Shown here in pieces: positions 11,245-21,530 of a DNA stretch of 64,000 bases. Source of the DNA: Basidiobolus meristosporus CBS 931.73 (taxonomy: Eukaryota > Basidiobolomycota > Basidiobolomycetes > Basidiobolales > Basidiobolaceae). Positions within the stretch are counted from its first letter, which is position 1, and every line of letters begins with the position of its first letter. A model generated the notes under the pieces. The model did not search any database and was not told where the DNA came from. It saw only the letters and a list, made by a program, of their open reading frames with translations. The translations under genes and the position numbers were made by a program. The DNA lies in contig MCFE01000463.1 of NCBI GenBank assembly GCA_002104905.1, forward strand, positions 1 to 64,000, given 5' to 3'.

Positions 11245-11956
11245 CCATTGGGCCTCACCATTGCCCCTGCTGTGTTTCAACACCTCATGAGTGAAATATT
11301 CTGTGAGCACCTTGACCAGTATGTGGTAATCTACCTTGATGATATTCTCATATACTCCCAAAGCCAAGATAAACATGATGAACATGTCAAGAAAGTATTG
11401 AGAAAACTAGACTCTGCCGGTCTCTATGCCAAGCTAGAGAAGTGTAAATTTGACTAGAGAGAAGTGGAATTTCTTGGTTACCTCATCAGCCCTGAGGGAA
11501 CAAGAATGGACCCAAAGAAAGTTGACTCAGTCCAATCCTGGAAAACTCCAAGTTCAGTCAAGGAAGTACAATCCTTCCTGGGATTTGCCAACTTCTATTG
11601 CAGGTTCATAGCCAACTACTCCAAGATAGTCACCCCTCTGACAAAGCTTATCCAGAAGAACACACCTTTTGCCTGGAATGAGGAGCAATCCACCTCATTC
11701 AATCAACTCAAAAAATCTTTCCTGAAGGCCCCTTGTTTGCCCACCCTGACCTTGAGAAGCAACTCATAGTGGAGACTGATGCTTCTGATTTTGCCCTTGG
11801 TGCTATACTCTCCCAGTATTATGAAGACAATGTGTTGCACCCCATTGCATTCTACACTTGGAAGTTTTCCCCTGCGGAGAACAACTATGATATATATGAT
11901 AAGGAGTTGCTTGCCATCATTGTAGCCTTTGAGCAATGGAGACACTACCTGGATGG
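11245..11956 (+). pseudogene. pol: RT and RNase H of the chromovirus (partial)
   Basis: RT starts mid-domain (GLTIAPAVFQHLM) and contains the YLDD active site (YVVIYLDDILIYSQS, about 11320-11360). There is a TAG at 11455, then LGYLISPEGTRMDPKKV and the RNase H start (IVETDASDFALGAILSQY, about 11768-11822) after a frameshift near 11733. The frame is cut at codon YLDG by the solo LTR at 11957 and resumes at 12764 with [16 protein letters not shown]. The RNase H catalytic Asp in ETDAS is visible. Loss of the N-terminus plus stops make it non-functional. Confidence 0.85.
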
Positions 11957-12759
11957 TGTGGTGGTGTAGAGGTACTCCTGGGAGAAGCTACACAACTCAA
12001 GGTGTGTGAGGTGTTTGATGGGTGCAATAACCTCTGTGTCTAGACTGCCGGTGTCTTTGTCAATATGTCACTATGGTAAAAGCTCCTGCTTCTCTAGCTT
12101 CCTAGGTGCTCCAAGTGTCTCCAAAGGCCTCTGTGTGTCTTGTGCACAGCCCTGAAAAGCTCCTTGATGGCAGGTCTGAGATGTACTGTTGAAGGCAGGT
12201 GCAGTGATCTACTGCTAATCAATAAGGTAGAAGTGTTACTGATAGAAGGGATGATTAATTGATGAGGGATTGCTTTCCCTCAAATACTTTTCCTGATTGC
12301 CAAGTGATTACTAATGACAAGGTTCTAGAAAATTCTAGGCATCAGTGGAATTCTTGATGACATCACTATGAGCTAAAAATAAGGCAAGAATGTCCTGGAA
12401 GGTTCTAAAGGGTACAGCACATCCAACCAATCAGGAATCAGTAGTCTGAAACCTGTGCAACATAGAAATACCATACATGGTATTGAAATGGTAGGGATGG
12501 TAAAACAAACCTAGGTCATGTGTCATAGGTACTGACACAGGTACTTGCCTTATGTAGGTACATTTAATAATCACAAAGCTGAATAACATCTGGATAATTA
12601 ATGCTAATAACTAATCAAGGTCAACATCATATGGGGATAATACTGATAATATGGGCAAAAGAAGAATGGGATAATACTGATAAGATAAAATACGGATAAG
12701 TATATCATAATGACTATATGAATAAACTTGTCTGTGGGAGGTATGTTTACCCTACCACA
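11957..12759 (-). repeat. Solo LTR (type B) of a Gypsy element, inserted in RNase H
   Basis: 803 bp, beginning TGTGGTGGTGTAGAGG and ending CCCTACCACA. It is nearly the same as the LTR at 61832-62635, which sets its orientation as minus. Flanks ATGG/GTGG form a 4-bp duplication with one mismatch; removing the insert and one repeat restores the RNase H reading frame. No internal element sequence remains. Confidence 0.88.
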
Positions 12760-13585
12760 GTGGTGCAAAACACAAAATCAAAGTCTTCTGTGACCATAAG
12801 AACCTCAAGTACTTTGCAACTTCCAAAGTACTAAACCAGAGACAAGCCAGATGGTCACTCTTCCTGTCCAACTTTGACTTTACTATCACCTGTAGACCTG
12901 GTGCAAAGCAAGGAAAGCCTGATGCCCTGTCCAGAAAAAAGGAATATGCCCTGGAAGAGGGAGGTGAAGCCTGTTGGCAAATGGAACACCCATTGCTGAG
13001 CAAGAAATATTTTGAGATTCTTGCCACCTAGTCCTCAAGTCTTGTCATCCCTTCATTCCTAGTAAGGATATCAGAATCCCAGGCCTCTGATATGACTTCC
13101 AACACCGTCAAGAAATATCTGGAATCCCCAGTTTGGCCCCCTCTCAAGTTCCCAAACACCCAGAACCTGCATTTGGTAAACAACCTCATTTACCACAAGC
13201 AGCAGCTTCATGTCCTAGACCTTGCCACCCAGCTAGATATCATTAAGTCTTGGCATGATTCAATGGCTGCAGGCCACTTTGGTACTGCCAAAACCTTGAA
13301 TGCTATCAAAAGAGATTTCTGGTGGCCTAGAATGACAACTCTTATCAAAGAATACATTCTGACTTGTGATATTTGCAACCGTGCAAAACCAGCCAGACAC
13401 CAGCCCTATGGACATCTTCAGCCCTTGCATATCCCAGAACACCAATCACGATCTATCTCTATGGACTTCATTACTGACCTCCCTGAGTCCTGTGGCTTCA
13501 ATGCTCTACTTCTAGTAGCTGACTGGCTGACCAAGATGGCTCACTTTATCCCTTGCTGTAAGCACACTGATGCAAAAGAAACCGC
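12760..13585 (+). pseudogene. pol: RNase H end and integrase N-terminal half of the chromovirus
   Basis: RNase H resumes ([15 protein letters not shown], then a tether rich in Gln/Arg) and is followed by the integrase: zinc finger (HDSMAAGHFG...CDICNRAKP, about 13255-13390) and the first catalytic Asp in SMDFITDLP (about 13461). The frame stops at codon ETA, where the solo LTR at 13586 is inserted; it continues at 14661 after one copy of CCGC. A TAG at 13030 breaks the polyprotein. Confidence 0.82.
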
Positions 13586-14656
13586 TGTGGTGGTGTATAG
13601 GTCCAAGGGAGAGATACATCCAACACTTCTCAAGTGTTTTGTGTGTGGGGTGTTCACTGGGTGCAATAACCTCTGGCAAAAGCTTGCTAGGAACACTTGG
13701 GTTCTGTCTCTAATCTAATGTGAAGGGGAATAAAGCCACAAGCTTGTAAAGGGAAAACTATTGAGCTATAATCCCCAACTTAGTTGGTGTCTTAACAAAA
13801 GTATGTGCTGGGTTCAGCATCCTTTGAGATGACAATGTACTAAAGCTTCCAAAGTCAAAACAACTGTAAACTCCACCAACAGGGACTTGATAAGAATGCA
13901 GCTGTGGTCAATAGTTACAAAGACAGAAAAGTATCTTTGCCTGTACAAGAACAAACTTGGGAAAGAATCAAATATAATAAAAGATACCTACTCTGAGTAT
14001 TCCTCCCAAGTAGTGCCTCCAAGGTCAGTTGGCTGTCAGCGCGGTTTCCTGGGAGTGTCCTGTGGACTAGGGTTGGAGGTTCACATAGCAGCAGGTAGCA
14101 GTGATCACACTAATCAACAAGTTGGTATATTGATAAAAGGGATGATGATTTATTGTTGAGGGATAGCCTCCCTGATATACTTTTCTTACTGGCTAAGTGA
14201 TTACTAATCATGGTGTTCCAGAAGGTTCCAGATATCAATAGAAATCTCAATGACATCAGAATGACCTAAGAATGTTCTAAGTAGGTGCCGGAAGGTTCTC
14301 AGAGGCACAGCACATCCAACCAATCAGGAATCAGAATTCTGAAACCTGTGTAACATGAGGATACCATATATGATATGGAAAGGGTAGAGATGGTGACATG
14401 GGTTGATCATGTATCACGGGTACTGGCACGGATACTTGCCTAATATAGAAGTACTTATAGCTAGTAATCTTACATAAAGTGAGTGGTAACTTATGCAATA
14501 AGGTAAGCAGGTGTGATAGTCAACTGGCTTATGGGATAGTACTGATTGGGTAAGACAAATGGGATAAAACTAAAATCAGTGTAGTAGAGATATAGGGAAG
14601 TAGAAAATAAGGCAATGAGCACATCTGTCAGTGGGTGTCACTGTCACCCCACTACA
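13586..14656 (-). repeat. Solo LTR (type A, element-2 subfamily), inserted in integrase
   Basis: 1071 bp from TGTGGTGGTG to CCCCACTACA, minus orientation, closely matching 49861-50930 and the 5' LTR at 55936. Perfect 4-bp duplication CCGC (13582-13585 and 14657-14660). Deleting it restores the integrase frame, so this is a clean solo LTR left by LTR-LTR recombination. Confidence 0.92.
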
Positions 14657-15617
14657 CCGCTGCATTAGTCCTCAAAAATATTTTCCACCTTCATGGTATC
14701 CCCAGTGATATTGTGTCAGATAGAGGCCCACAGTTTGTGTCCAAGTCTTAGAAACACTTCATGCAATACCTTGGTGTTCAAGTCAAGCTCTCTGCTGCCT
14801 TCCATCCTCAATCTGATGGCCAGACTGAAAGTATTACCAGATTCTAGAGCAATACCTTTGGTGCTATATCAATTACCAGCAAGACAATTGGGTTGATCTA
14901 CTCCCTGTTGCCAAGTTTGCCTACAACAACTCAAGCCATGGTGCAACCGGTTTTACACCATTCTATGCAAACTATGGATTCCACCTTCACTCTGATATCC
15001 AGATTCCAACAAACACAATGAGCTCACATGCAGCTGAACATGCCCAAGCAATCCAGGACATCCGGAATACCCTCAAGGAAGAGCTATCCTTAGCTCAGGA
15101 AAGCTACAAGAAATTTGCCAATCTAAAACAGCATCCCAGCCCTGATCTTAATGAAGGAGATTCTGTATGGTTGCTCAGAAGAAACATCAGCACCAACCAC
15201 CCTTGTGACAAATTGGATTTCAAGAAACTTGTTCCCTTCAAGATCAAGAAGAAGCTTAGCCCTATAGTATATCAGCTATAGTTACCAGCAAGTATGAAAA
15301 TCCATGATACTTTCCATATGTCCTTCCTGGAGCCATATTGCAGGAACACCTTGCCAAACTGGCAAGAAGCAAAGCCCCAAGCCATCCAGGTTGACCAACA
15401 TCAAGAGTTTGGAGTTTAACAGATTCTAGACTCCAAGTATATCTGGTCAAAGCTGTACTACTTAGCAGACTGGATTGGTTATGGTCCAAGTGACCAAATA
15501 TGGGAACCAGCTACCCATCTCACTAATTGTCAAGAACTGGTTACCCAGTTCCACAAGCAATATCCTGCAAAACCTGCCCAAAAGGGAAACAGAGCTTTGC
15601 CTGCAAGAGGAGAATAG
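14657..15617 (+). pseudogene. pol: Integrase C-terminal half and chromodomain of the chromovirus
   Basis: The integrase continues with [10 protein letters not shown] (second catalytic Asp near 14715) and FHPQSDGQTESI (catalytic Glu near 14827). A GPY/F-like region follows near 15200. At 15400-15560 the frame codes a chromodomain-like module (YIWSKLYYLADWIGYGPSDQ then WEPATHL), including the aromatic positions that normally bind methylated histone tails. That marks a chromovirus, a clade whose integrases are tethered to heterochromatin. Stops near 14748, 14846 and 15418 and several frameshifts inactivate it. Confidence 0.78.
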
Positions 15618-16127
15618 TGTCATGATCACATGACAACCATGAACACCCATGCCAACTTTCAGCTTCCTAGCTCAAGTTCTAAGAGATTCCTTCTGGAACC
15701 TTTTACCACCTTCCAGAAAGTTCCTGACCATTCCAAACCATTGTTACACAAAGGAGCATTCCATTGAAGCTTCCCATTGTAGCTTTCTTATCCAGTACCG
15801 TATATGGAAGTACCAGGTCACATGACTTAGTCACATGACCAGGTGACCAAATCCACTTCCCCATCCTGTCTCAGAGCCTTGCCTTCTATATTAATATCCC
15901 CAGCACTGCTGCTGTGCCTCACCCCACAACCCCATTAGTATTAGCTAATATCTCTTGGCATCAGTATAGCCAAAAAGTATATATAGCCCTATCCCCCATT
16001 AGGTATTCCTCAGTCTGATAAACACAGGTCTTGAATAAACAGCCTTGCCTTGTTGATCCACACCTAAGTCCTTTCCTGGTCCTGCCTTGCCTATCCCTAC
16101 TCTCCTGCCTTGTGTCTATTCATAACA
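15618..16127 (+). repeat. 3' LTR of the chromovirus
   Basis: 510 bp, TGTCATGATC...ATTCATAACA, with TATATATAG near 15978 and AATAAA near 16034. The start matches 11020-11244. Confidence 0.85.
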
Positions 16128-16383
16128 GGAGCATTATACAGAACTAGTTATAGGCCGCCATACTGCTGCTGTAATGCCATCATAATCTTGCTTTGAGGCC
16201 ATTGAAATACTGTCAAGATTTTTGCTATATAAGGTGATTGGATGTCCTGGCTTGTTGAATCTATTTAAATTAGTTGTAGAGCGCAATAAGACAGCAACAA
16301 TGCCATGCAATCTTTGTCTTTTCAAGCCCCCCTGGCCCCTTTATGGGGCCCCCCAAAAACTGGTGGGGGCCACCCCTTTGCCC
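16128..16383. other. Unassigned 256-bp spacer with a G/C-rich patch
   Basis: Lies between the chromovirus LTR and a Copia fragment. No recognisable coding. At about 16326-16385 it holds an unusually C/G-rich, partly palindromic stretch (GGCCCCTTTATGGGGCC and neighbouring runs) in otherwise A/T-rich DNA. Confidence 0.5.
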
Positions 16384-17419
16384 CTATACTATAAGCCAGA
16401 TAGAGCAAATTCAGTTCTACTAGCTCTATATGTGGATGATCTTATTATAGCCACCAATAACCTAGCAACATTGGAAGAGACTAAATACAGCCTATCTAAG
16501 GAGTTCAAGATGTCCAATATAGGAGAACTCAGTTAATACTTAGGGACTGAGTTCTCCATAGACAGAAGTACCCAGACTATCACTCTAAGCCAATCCAAGT
16601 ATATTCCAGATATACTAAAGAAGTACCTTACGGAAGACTGCTAACTGGCAGCTACCACAATGGAGACAAACATGAACTTAGTCAAAACTCCACCAAATCA
16701 ACAGAGCTTGATTCCATCTGCAAGCCCTGACTCTCCTTATCAGTCCTTGGTGGCCAGTATGATATACACAATGCTTGGAACATGTCAAGATATCTCATAT
16801 TCAGTAGGAGTTGTCAGCTAACATAATCAGAACTATGGATCTGATCATATTGCAGCAGTTAAGCAGATTTTTAGATACCTAAAAGGAACTGCCAATATCT
16901 GCGTAAGATACACTCATAAGGATTCAGAACAGGATCTTGTGGGATACTCTCATGCTGATTGGGGACAAAACTTGGAAGACAGAATATCCACCACAGGATA
17001 CACCTTTCTTTACCATGAAGGAGCAATATCATGGAACTCAAGAAAGCAACCAACTGTAGCACTTTCTACCACAGAGGCAGAGTATATGGCAGCCTGTGAA
17101 TCTACAAAAAAAGCAATATGGTTATGAAAGCTTTTTATAGATTTAGGCCTATATCAAATAATGCCTATAACTTTATTTCAAGACAATCAGCAATGCATAC
17201 AATTATGTAGAAATCCAACTTTTCATGCTAGAACTAAACACATAGATATTAGACATCATTTCATATGTGAAGCTATAGCAAGTAACTAAGTTAGCTTAGC
17301 TTAATGTCCTTCAGCTGAAATGACTGCAGACATATTTACCAAACTATTAGCTAGAGACAAACTTGATATATTAGGCCAGAATTAGGACTAGGTAGTATGA
17401 ACACTTGGCTGAGTGGGAG
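16384..17419 (+). pseudogene. pol: Copia RT and RNase H fragment
   Basis: Begins inside RT (YKPDRANSVLLALYVDDLII, YVDD near 16430) and continues through RNase H (YSHADWGQNLEDRISTTGYTF near 16940, STTEAEYMAACE near 17070, a DNQ motif near 17185) to the C-terminus just before an LTR. Many stops (for example 16534, 16642, 17125, 17288). It closely matches the equivalent part of the Copia at 21184-25856. The 5' part is missing, replaced at 16383 by unassigned sequence. A dead 3' fragment of Copia family 2. Confidence 0.85.
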
Positions 17420-17755
17420 TGTTGTAAAAACTCAAAATTCCACCTAAATACTCACCTAACTTAGTCACTTAGATCCTAGAGAATACTGACCAAATTTCTT
17501 GTTGGGATTTACCTTGAGAATTTTCATGTTCTGGGTACCAAATATTTTGGTGAAAATATTCTAAGTTCTCCAAACAGCCCCAAACTCTGCACACATGCTC
17601 TTGGGACCCTCCTTAGCATATTTTACATGTTTGCAATGCCAAGACCTTGTAAAAGTATAAATATTGCTTTCACATTCAATAAATTATTAAGTGAAAGCCA
17701 CATACTCTACTTGTCCTTCCAAATCACTTCCAATATCTCCAAGACTCTTACAACA
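17420..17755 (+). repeat. 3' LTR of the Copia fragment (family 2)
   Basis: 336 bp, TGTTGTAAAAACTC...CTCTTACAACA, matching the LTRs at 21184-21530 and 25510-25856. Confidence 0.85.
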
Positions 17756-18388
17756 TATAAATATAGTGTTTTTACTTACTCATGGTCCTGGTGTAACAGA
17801 GATCTGCAATATATCCAAAAAGCTCTTTGATGAATATGTACATGATTTGGGCCTGGTTGGATGACTGTCAGATTTTCATGTACTTGCACCAGATGTTTTG
17901 GTGAAGATATTTGAAGTAAACTCTCACACAGAGCCAGACCAGAGTTCTTTAGAATTTGCAGGCAATGATCTTGGCAACAAGATTGTTGCCAGAGTTTTGG
18001 AGATATTGTAAGTGATTGGAGGAACAAGTGGACTATGTAGTTCTTGCCTAGTGATTTATTAAATGTGCAAGGAGTATTTGTATTGTTACATGGTGTTGGC
18101 TAATGCAAAAATACATAAGATATGACCAGAAAGATTGCAGAACAAGAGGGGCAATGTTTTGTGCTGTCTAGATAACCTTGAAAAACTTCATTCCTGGATA
18201 CCTGATGTTTTGGGGGAAATATTTCAATTCCTCTTGAGAGAGAATTAGGTCAGAGTTCTCTAAGATTTCAAGGTTATGATTTAAAGGACTAAGTTAGGTG
18301 ATTATTTAGGTGTATTACATGCTGTAAGGATCTTGGAGATATTGGAAGTGATTGGGAGAACATGTAGACTACATGGTCTTCACCTAAT
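17756..18388 (-). repeat. Cluster of inverted Copia family-2 LTR pieces
   Basis: At least two partial LTRs follow in minus orientation (about 17820-17985 and 17990-18308), then the beginning of a third (18309-18388) that is interrupted by the MITE at 18389. Each shows the same order: a CTTGGAGATATTGGAAGTGATT-like start, a GTATTTGTA stretch and an end near GACTAAGTTAGGTGATTATTTAGGTG. No genes. Confidence 0.7.
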
Positions 18389-19120
18389 AGACTAGTTCTG
18401 TTGGATAGTGCCACATTGAGCCATGAGTGCCAAATGATGCCATAGTATGCCAGTGAGGCCAAGTGAGTCTATACTTGGCCACAGAGTGTGAAACATAGCT
18501 CTGCATCTTCATGCAAAGCAGCCCTGCATTTCACCCATTGTACTGGAGAAAATCCATTTTTTGACCTTTTTTTTGAGATCAATGTTGTGCATGATGTGTA
18601 AGAGCACAAAAAGATTGAAGACATGTGCCTGGTACTCAATACCCATGGCACTCAGAATCAAGCCCCTGTGGCCTGTAACATGTCACAAAAATGCATGGCA
18701 CTATCTTGGTCCACTGGTACTATCTGGCACTATATTTAAATATTAGCCCTAAAGTAAAACCTATATAAAGCACTTATAGTACCATATAGTACCAGTGGAC
18801 CAAGATAGTGCCATGCATTTTTGTTACATGTTACAAGCCACAGGAGCTACATTCAGAGTACCATGGGTATTGAGTATCACATGCATGTCTTCAGTCTTTC
18901 TGTGCCCTCACACATCCTAACAATGTTGATCCAAAAAAAAAGGTCAAAAAATGGATTTTTGCCAGCACAATGGGTAAAACACAAGGGCTGCTTTGCATGA
19001 AGATGTAGGGTCATGTTTCACACTCTGTGGCCAGGTTTGGGTTTGCTATGCCTTTCTGGCATGCATTGGCACTATTTGGCACCCATGGCTCAATGTGGCA
19101 CTATCCATTGGAACAAGTCT
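18389..19120. mobile_element. Foldback MITE (type A), copy 1
   Basis: 732 bp with ends AGACTAGTTCTG/GGAACAAGTCT, flanked by AAT on both sides (18386-18388 and 19121-19123). The two halves are long inverted repeats separated by a short A/T-rich centre. It is inserted in a reverse-oriented Copia LTR that resumes at 19121. No coding capacity. Confidence 0.88.
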
Positions 19121-19396
19121 AATGATTTTTTAAATGTAAAAGTAGTATTTGTATATAATCAAGGTCTTGGCATAAGAAGCCCATAGAATATATTTGGGAA
19201 GATCTTCAGATCAAGTGTTCAATGTTTGGGGCTATTTGGAAAACATTGAGAATTCTCATGTTCAGTGTACCTGATGTAGGGTGAGAATATTGTAAGTGTA
19301 TCTTAATATGGAACTTGGTCAGTACCCACAAAGATTTTAAGGTAATGATTCAAGTGACTAACTTAGGAGGGTACTTAGGTGGAAATAGGAATTCTT
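19121..19396 (-). repeat. Copia family-2 LTR, rest of the copy split by the MITE
   Basis: Continues the LTR begun at 18309. It ends in sequence corresponding to the LTR start (GGTGGAAATAGGAATTCTTACA) and is followed by reverse-strand Copia RNase H sequence, so it is the 3' LTR of a minus-strand copy. Confidence 0.75.
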
Positions 19397-20224
19397 ACAG
19401 CAATACAAAACATACTACACTCCCACTCAGCTAAATGATCACATTGACTAGTCCTAATTATGACCTAAGATATTAAAATATGTCTCTTGTTATTGGTTTG
19501 GTAAATATGTCTGCAATAGTTTCACTGGTGACACAGTGGACTAAGTTAATCAAGTTACTTTCTATAGCTTTATGTATGAACTGATGTCTAGCATCAATGT
19601 ACTAGGTTCTAGTATCAGCAATTGGATTTCTACCAGATTGTATACATCCTTGATTATCTTGCAATAAAGAAACAGACATTTTTGACATAAACCAAAGTTG
19701 TTTAAAAGCTTTATCAGTCACATTGCTTTGTTTAAAACTTCTCAGGCTGCCATATACTCTACTGCTGTGGTGGAGAGTGCTATTGTTGATTGCTGTCTTG
19801 AATTCCATAATATTGCCCATTTACAATAAAGAAAAGTTTAACTTGTTGTGAATCTTCTATTTTCTAAACTTTACCTGCAATCAATATCTTAGTATCCTGC
19901 AAGATCCAGCTGGGAGTCCTCAAGTATACCTTAAGCAGATATCTGGAGTCCATTTTACATATTTAAAAGTTGGTTTAACTGCTGCAATATGATCAGATCC
20001 ATGGTTCCTACTATGATGTCAGACAACTCCCATTAAATATAAGATATCTGTAGGTGCTCCAAGCATGATATAAATCAGACTACTGACCATTGATTCATAA
20101 GGAAAGTTGGAACTTTACAAGGCACCAAGCCCTTGTAAATTAGTTGAGTTTTGACCTAGTCAAAGCCTGTCTCCATTGTGGTTGCTGTCAGCTTACAATT
20201 TTCCATTTGATACTTCTTTAGTGT
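19397..20224 (-). pseudogene. pol: Copia RNase H end, minus strand (fragment 1)
   Basis: The reverse strand carries the C-terminal part of Copia Pol with heavy decay: RTKH-type and DNQ-type motifs near 19610-19670, an STTEAEYMA-equivalent near 19760, and the stretch before RNase H down to the SYxLGTRPDI region near 20060. It is truncated at about 20224, where another inverted LTR begins. Not functional. Confidence 0.75.
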
Positions 20225-20579
20225 ATCTTGAATATGCTGTAAGAGTCTTGGAGATGTTGGAAGTAATTGGGAGAACAGGTAGATTATGTAGTTTTCACTT
20301 AAAGACTTATTGAATGTAAAAGTAGTATTTATACTTTTGCATATTTGTGGCATAGCAAACATGTAGATTAGGTTTAGGAGAGCTTCAAGACCATGTGTCA
20401 AAGGTTTGGGGTTGTTTGGGCAACTTTGATAATTCTCATGATCTGAGTACCAGATATTTTGTTGAAAATATTCTAAGTATTCCTAACAAGGATTTTAGTC
20501 AGTATTCTTTGGAACTTGAAGGTAATGATCTAAGTAACTAAGTGAGGTGAATATTTAGGTGGAATTACAGAGCTTTACA
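20225..20579 (-). repeat. Inverted Copia family-2 LTR
   Basis: Reads in reverse from about GCTGTAAGAGTCTTGGAGATG to TAGGTGGAATTACAGAGCTTTACAAC, a nearly full LTR length. It is again followed by Copia 3' coding sequence on the minus strand, so two 3' ends of the same family lie in tandem. Confidence 0.78.
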
Positions 20580-21183
20580 ACACTCCTGCTCAACTAATTG
20601 TTCATACTGACTAGTCCTAACTTTGACCTGAGATATATAACCTGGTTTTTAGCTAATGGTTTAGTGAATATGCCTGCAATCATTTCATCTGTGAACAGTA
20701 AACTTAGTTAATCAAGTTATTCTCTATAGCTTCACATATGAAATGATGGCCAATACCTATGTGCTTAGTTCTAGCATGAAAGGCTGGATTTTTACTTAAT
20801 TATTTACTTCCTTAATTATCTTGAAATAAAGTAATAGGAGTTTTTAACATAAGGCTAAATCTTTAAAGAGCTTCCTTAGCCACATTGCTTCTTTTGTAGC
20901 TTCACAGGCTGCCTTATATTCTGCCTATGCGGTATAAAGTGCTACAGTTGGTTGCTTTCTTAAATTCCATGAAATTGCCCCTTTAGAGAAAAGAAAGGTG
21001 TATCATGTGATGGATCATCTGTTGTCCAATTGTTGCCCCCAATCAGCATCACAGTATCCCGCAAGATACTTTTCTGCATCCCTATAAGTGGATCTTAAGC
21101 AGATATCAGCAGCTCCTTTAGGCATCTGAAAATCTGCTTCACTGTTCTCCATGAAAAAATCTGGTCCCATGGATGGATCCAAT
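20580..21183 (-). pseudogene. pol: Copia RNase H end, minus strand (fragment 2)
   Basis: A second reverse-strand copy of the Pol C-terminus: the tail region at 20620-20700, the DNQ equivalent near 20820, the STTEAEYMA equivalent near 20900-20945, and the part before it (GYCDADWGQQLDNR near 21015-21060). It stops at 21183 against the plus-strand Copia LTR at 21184. No functional frame. Confidence 0.78.
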
Positions 21184-21530
21184 TGATGTAAAAATTTATA
21201 TTTCCACCTAAACATTCACCTAACCTAGTCACTTAGATCATTACCTTCAAATCCTAGAGAATACTGACCAAATTCCTTGTCAGGATTTACTTAAAATACT
21301 TTCACCAAAATACCAGGTACCCAGAACATGAATATTCTCAAAGTTGTCCAAACAGCCCTAAACTTTGCACACATGCTCTTGGGACCTTTTTTAGCCTATT
21401 CTATGTCTTAGTAATGCCAAGACCATGTGAAAGTATAAATACTACTTTTACATTCAATAGATCATCAAGTGAAACCATATAATCTACTTGTTCTCCCAAT
21501 CACTTCCAATATCTCAAAGACTTTACAACA
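21184..21530 (+). repeat. 5' LTR of Copia family 2
   Basis: 347 bp ending CTTTACAACA, followed by GGTTATGAGCC, the presumed primer site. A TATAAATA-type box lies near 21434. Confidence 0.88.

Larger units (their letters stand above)
11020..16127 (+). mobile_element. Ty3/Gypsy chromovirus, truncated and twice interrupted
   Basis: The 5' LTR remnant (11020-11244) joins directly to mid-RT, so gag, protease and the RT N-terminus are deleted. RT, RNase H, integrase and a chromodomain follow, then a 3' LTR (15618-16127). Two unrelated solo LTRs (11957-12759 and 13586-14656) sit in RNase H and integrase. The element is dead. No target duplication is found at its ends, consistent with deletion or rearrangement. 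Confidence 0.82.

Noticed and set aside
13887-14159. 90-codon ORF, also at 50162-50434
   Set aside because: It repeats because both lie in the same type-A LTR read backwards. No protein features.
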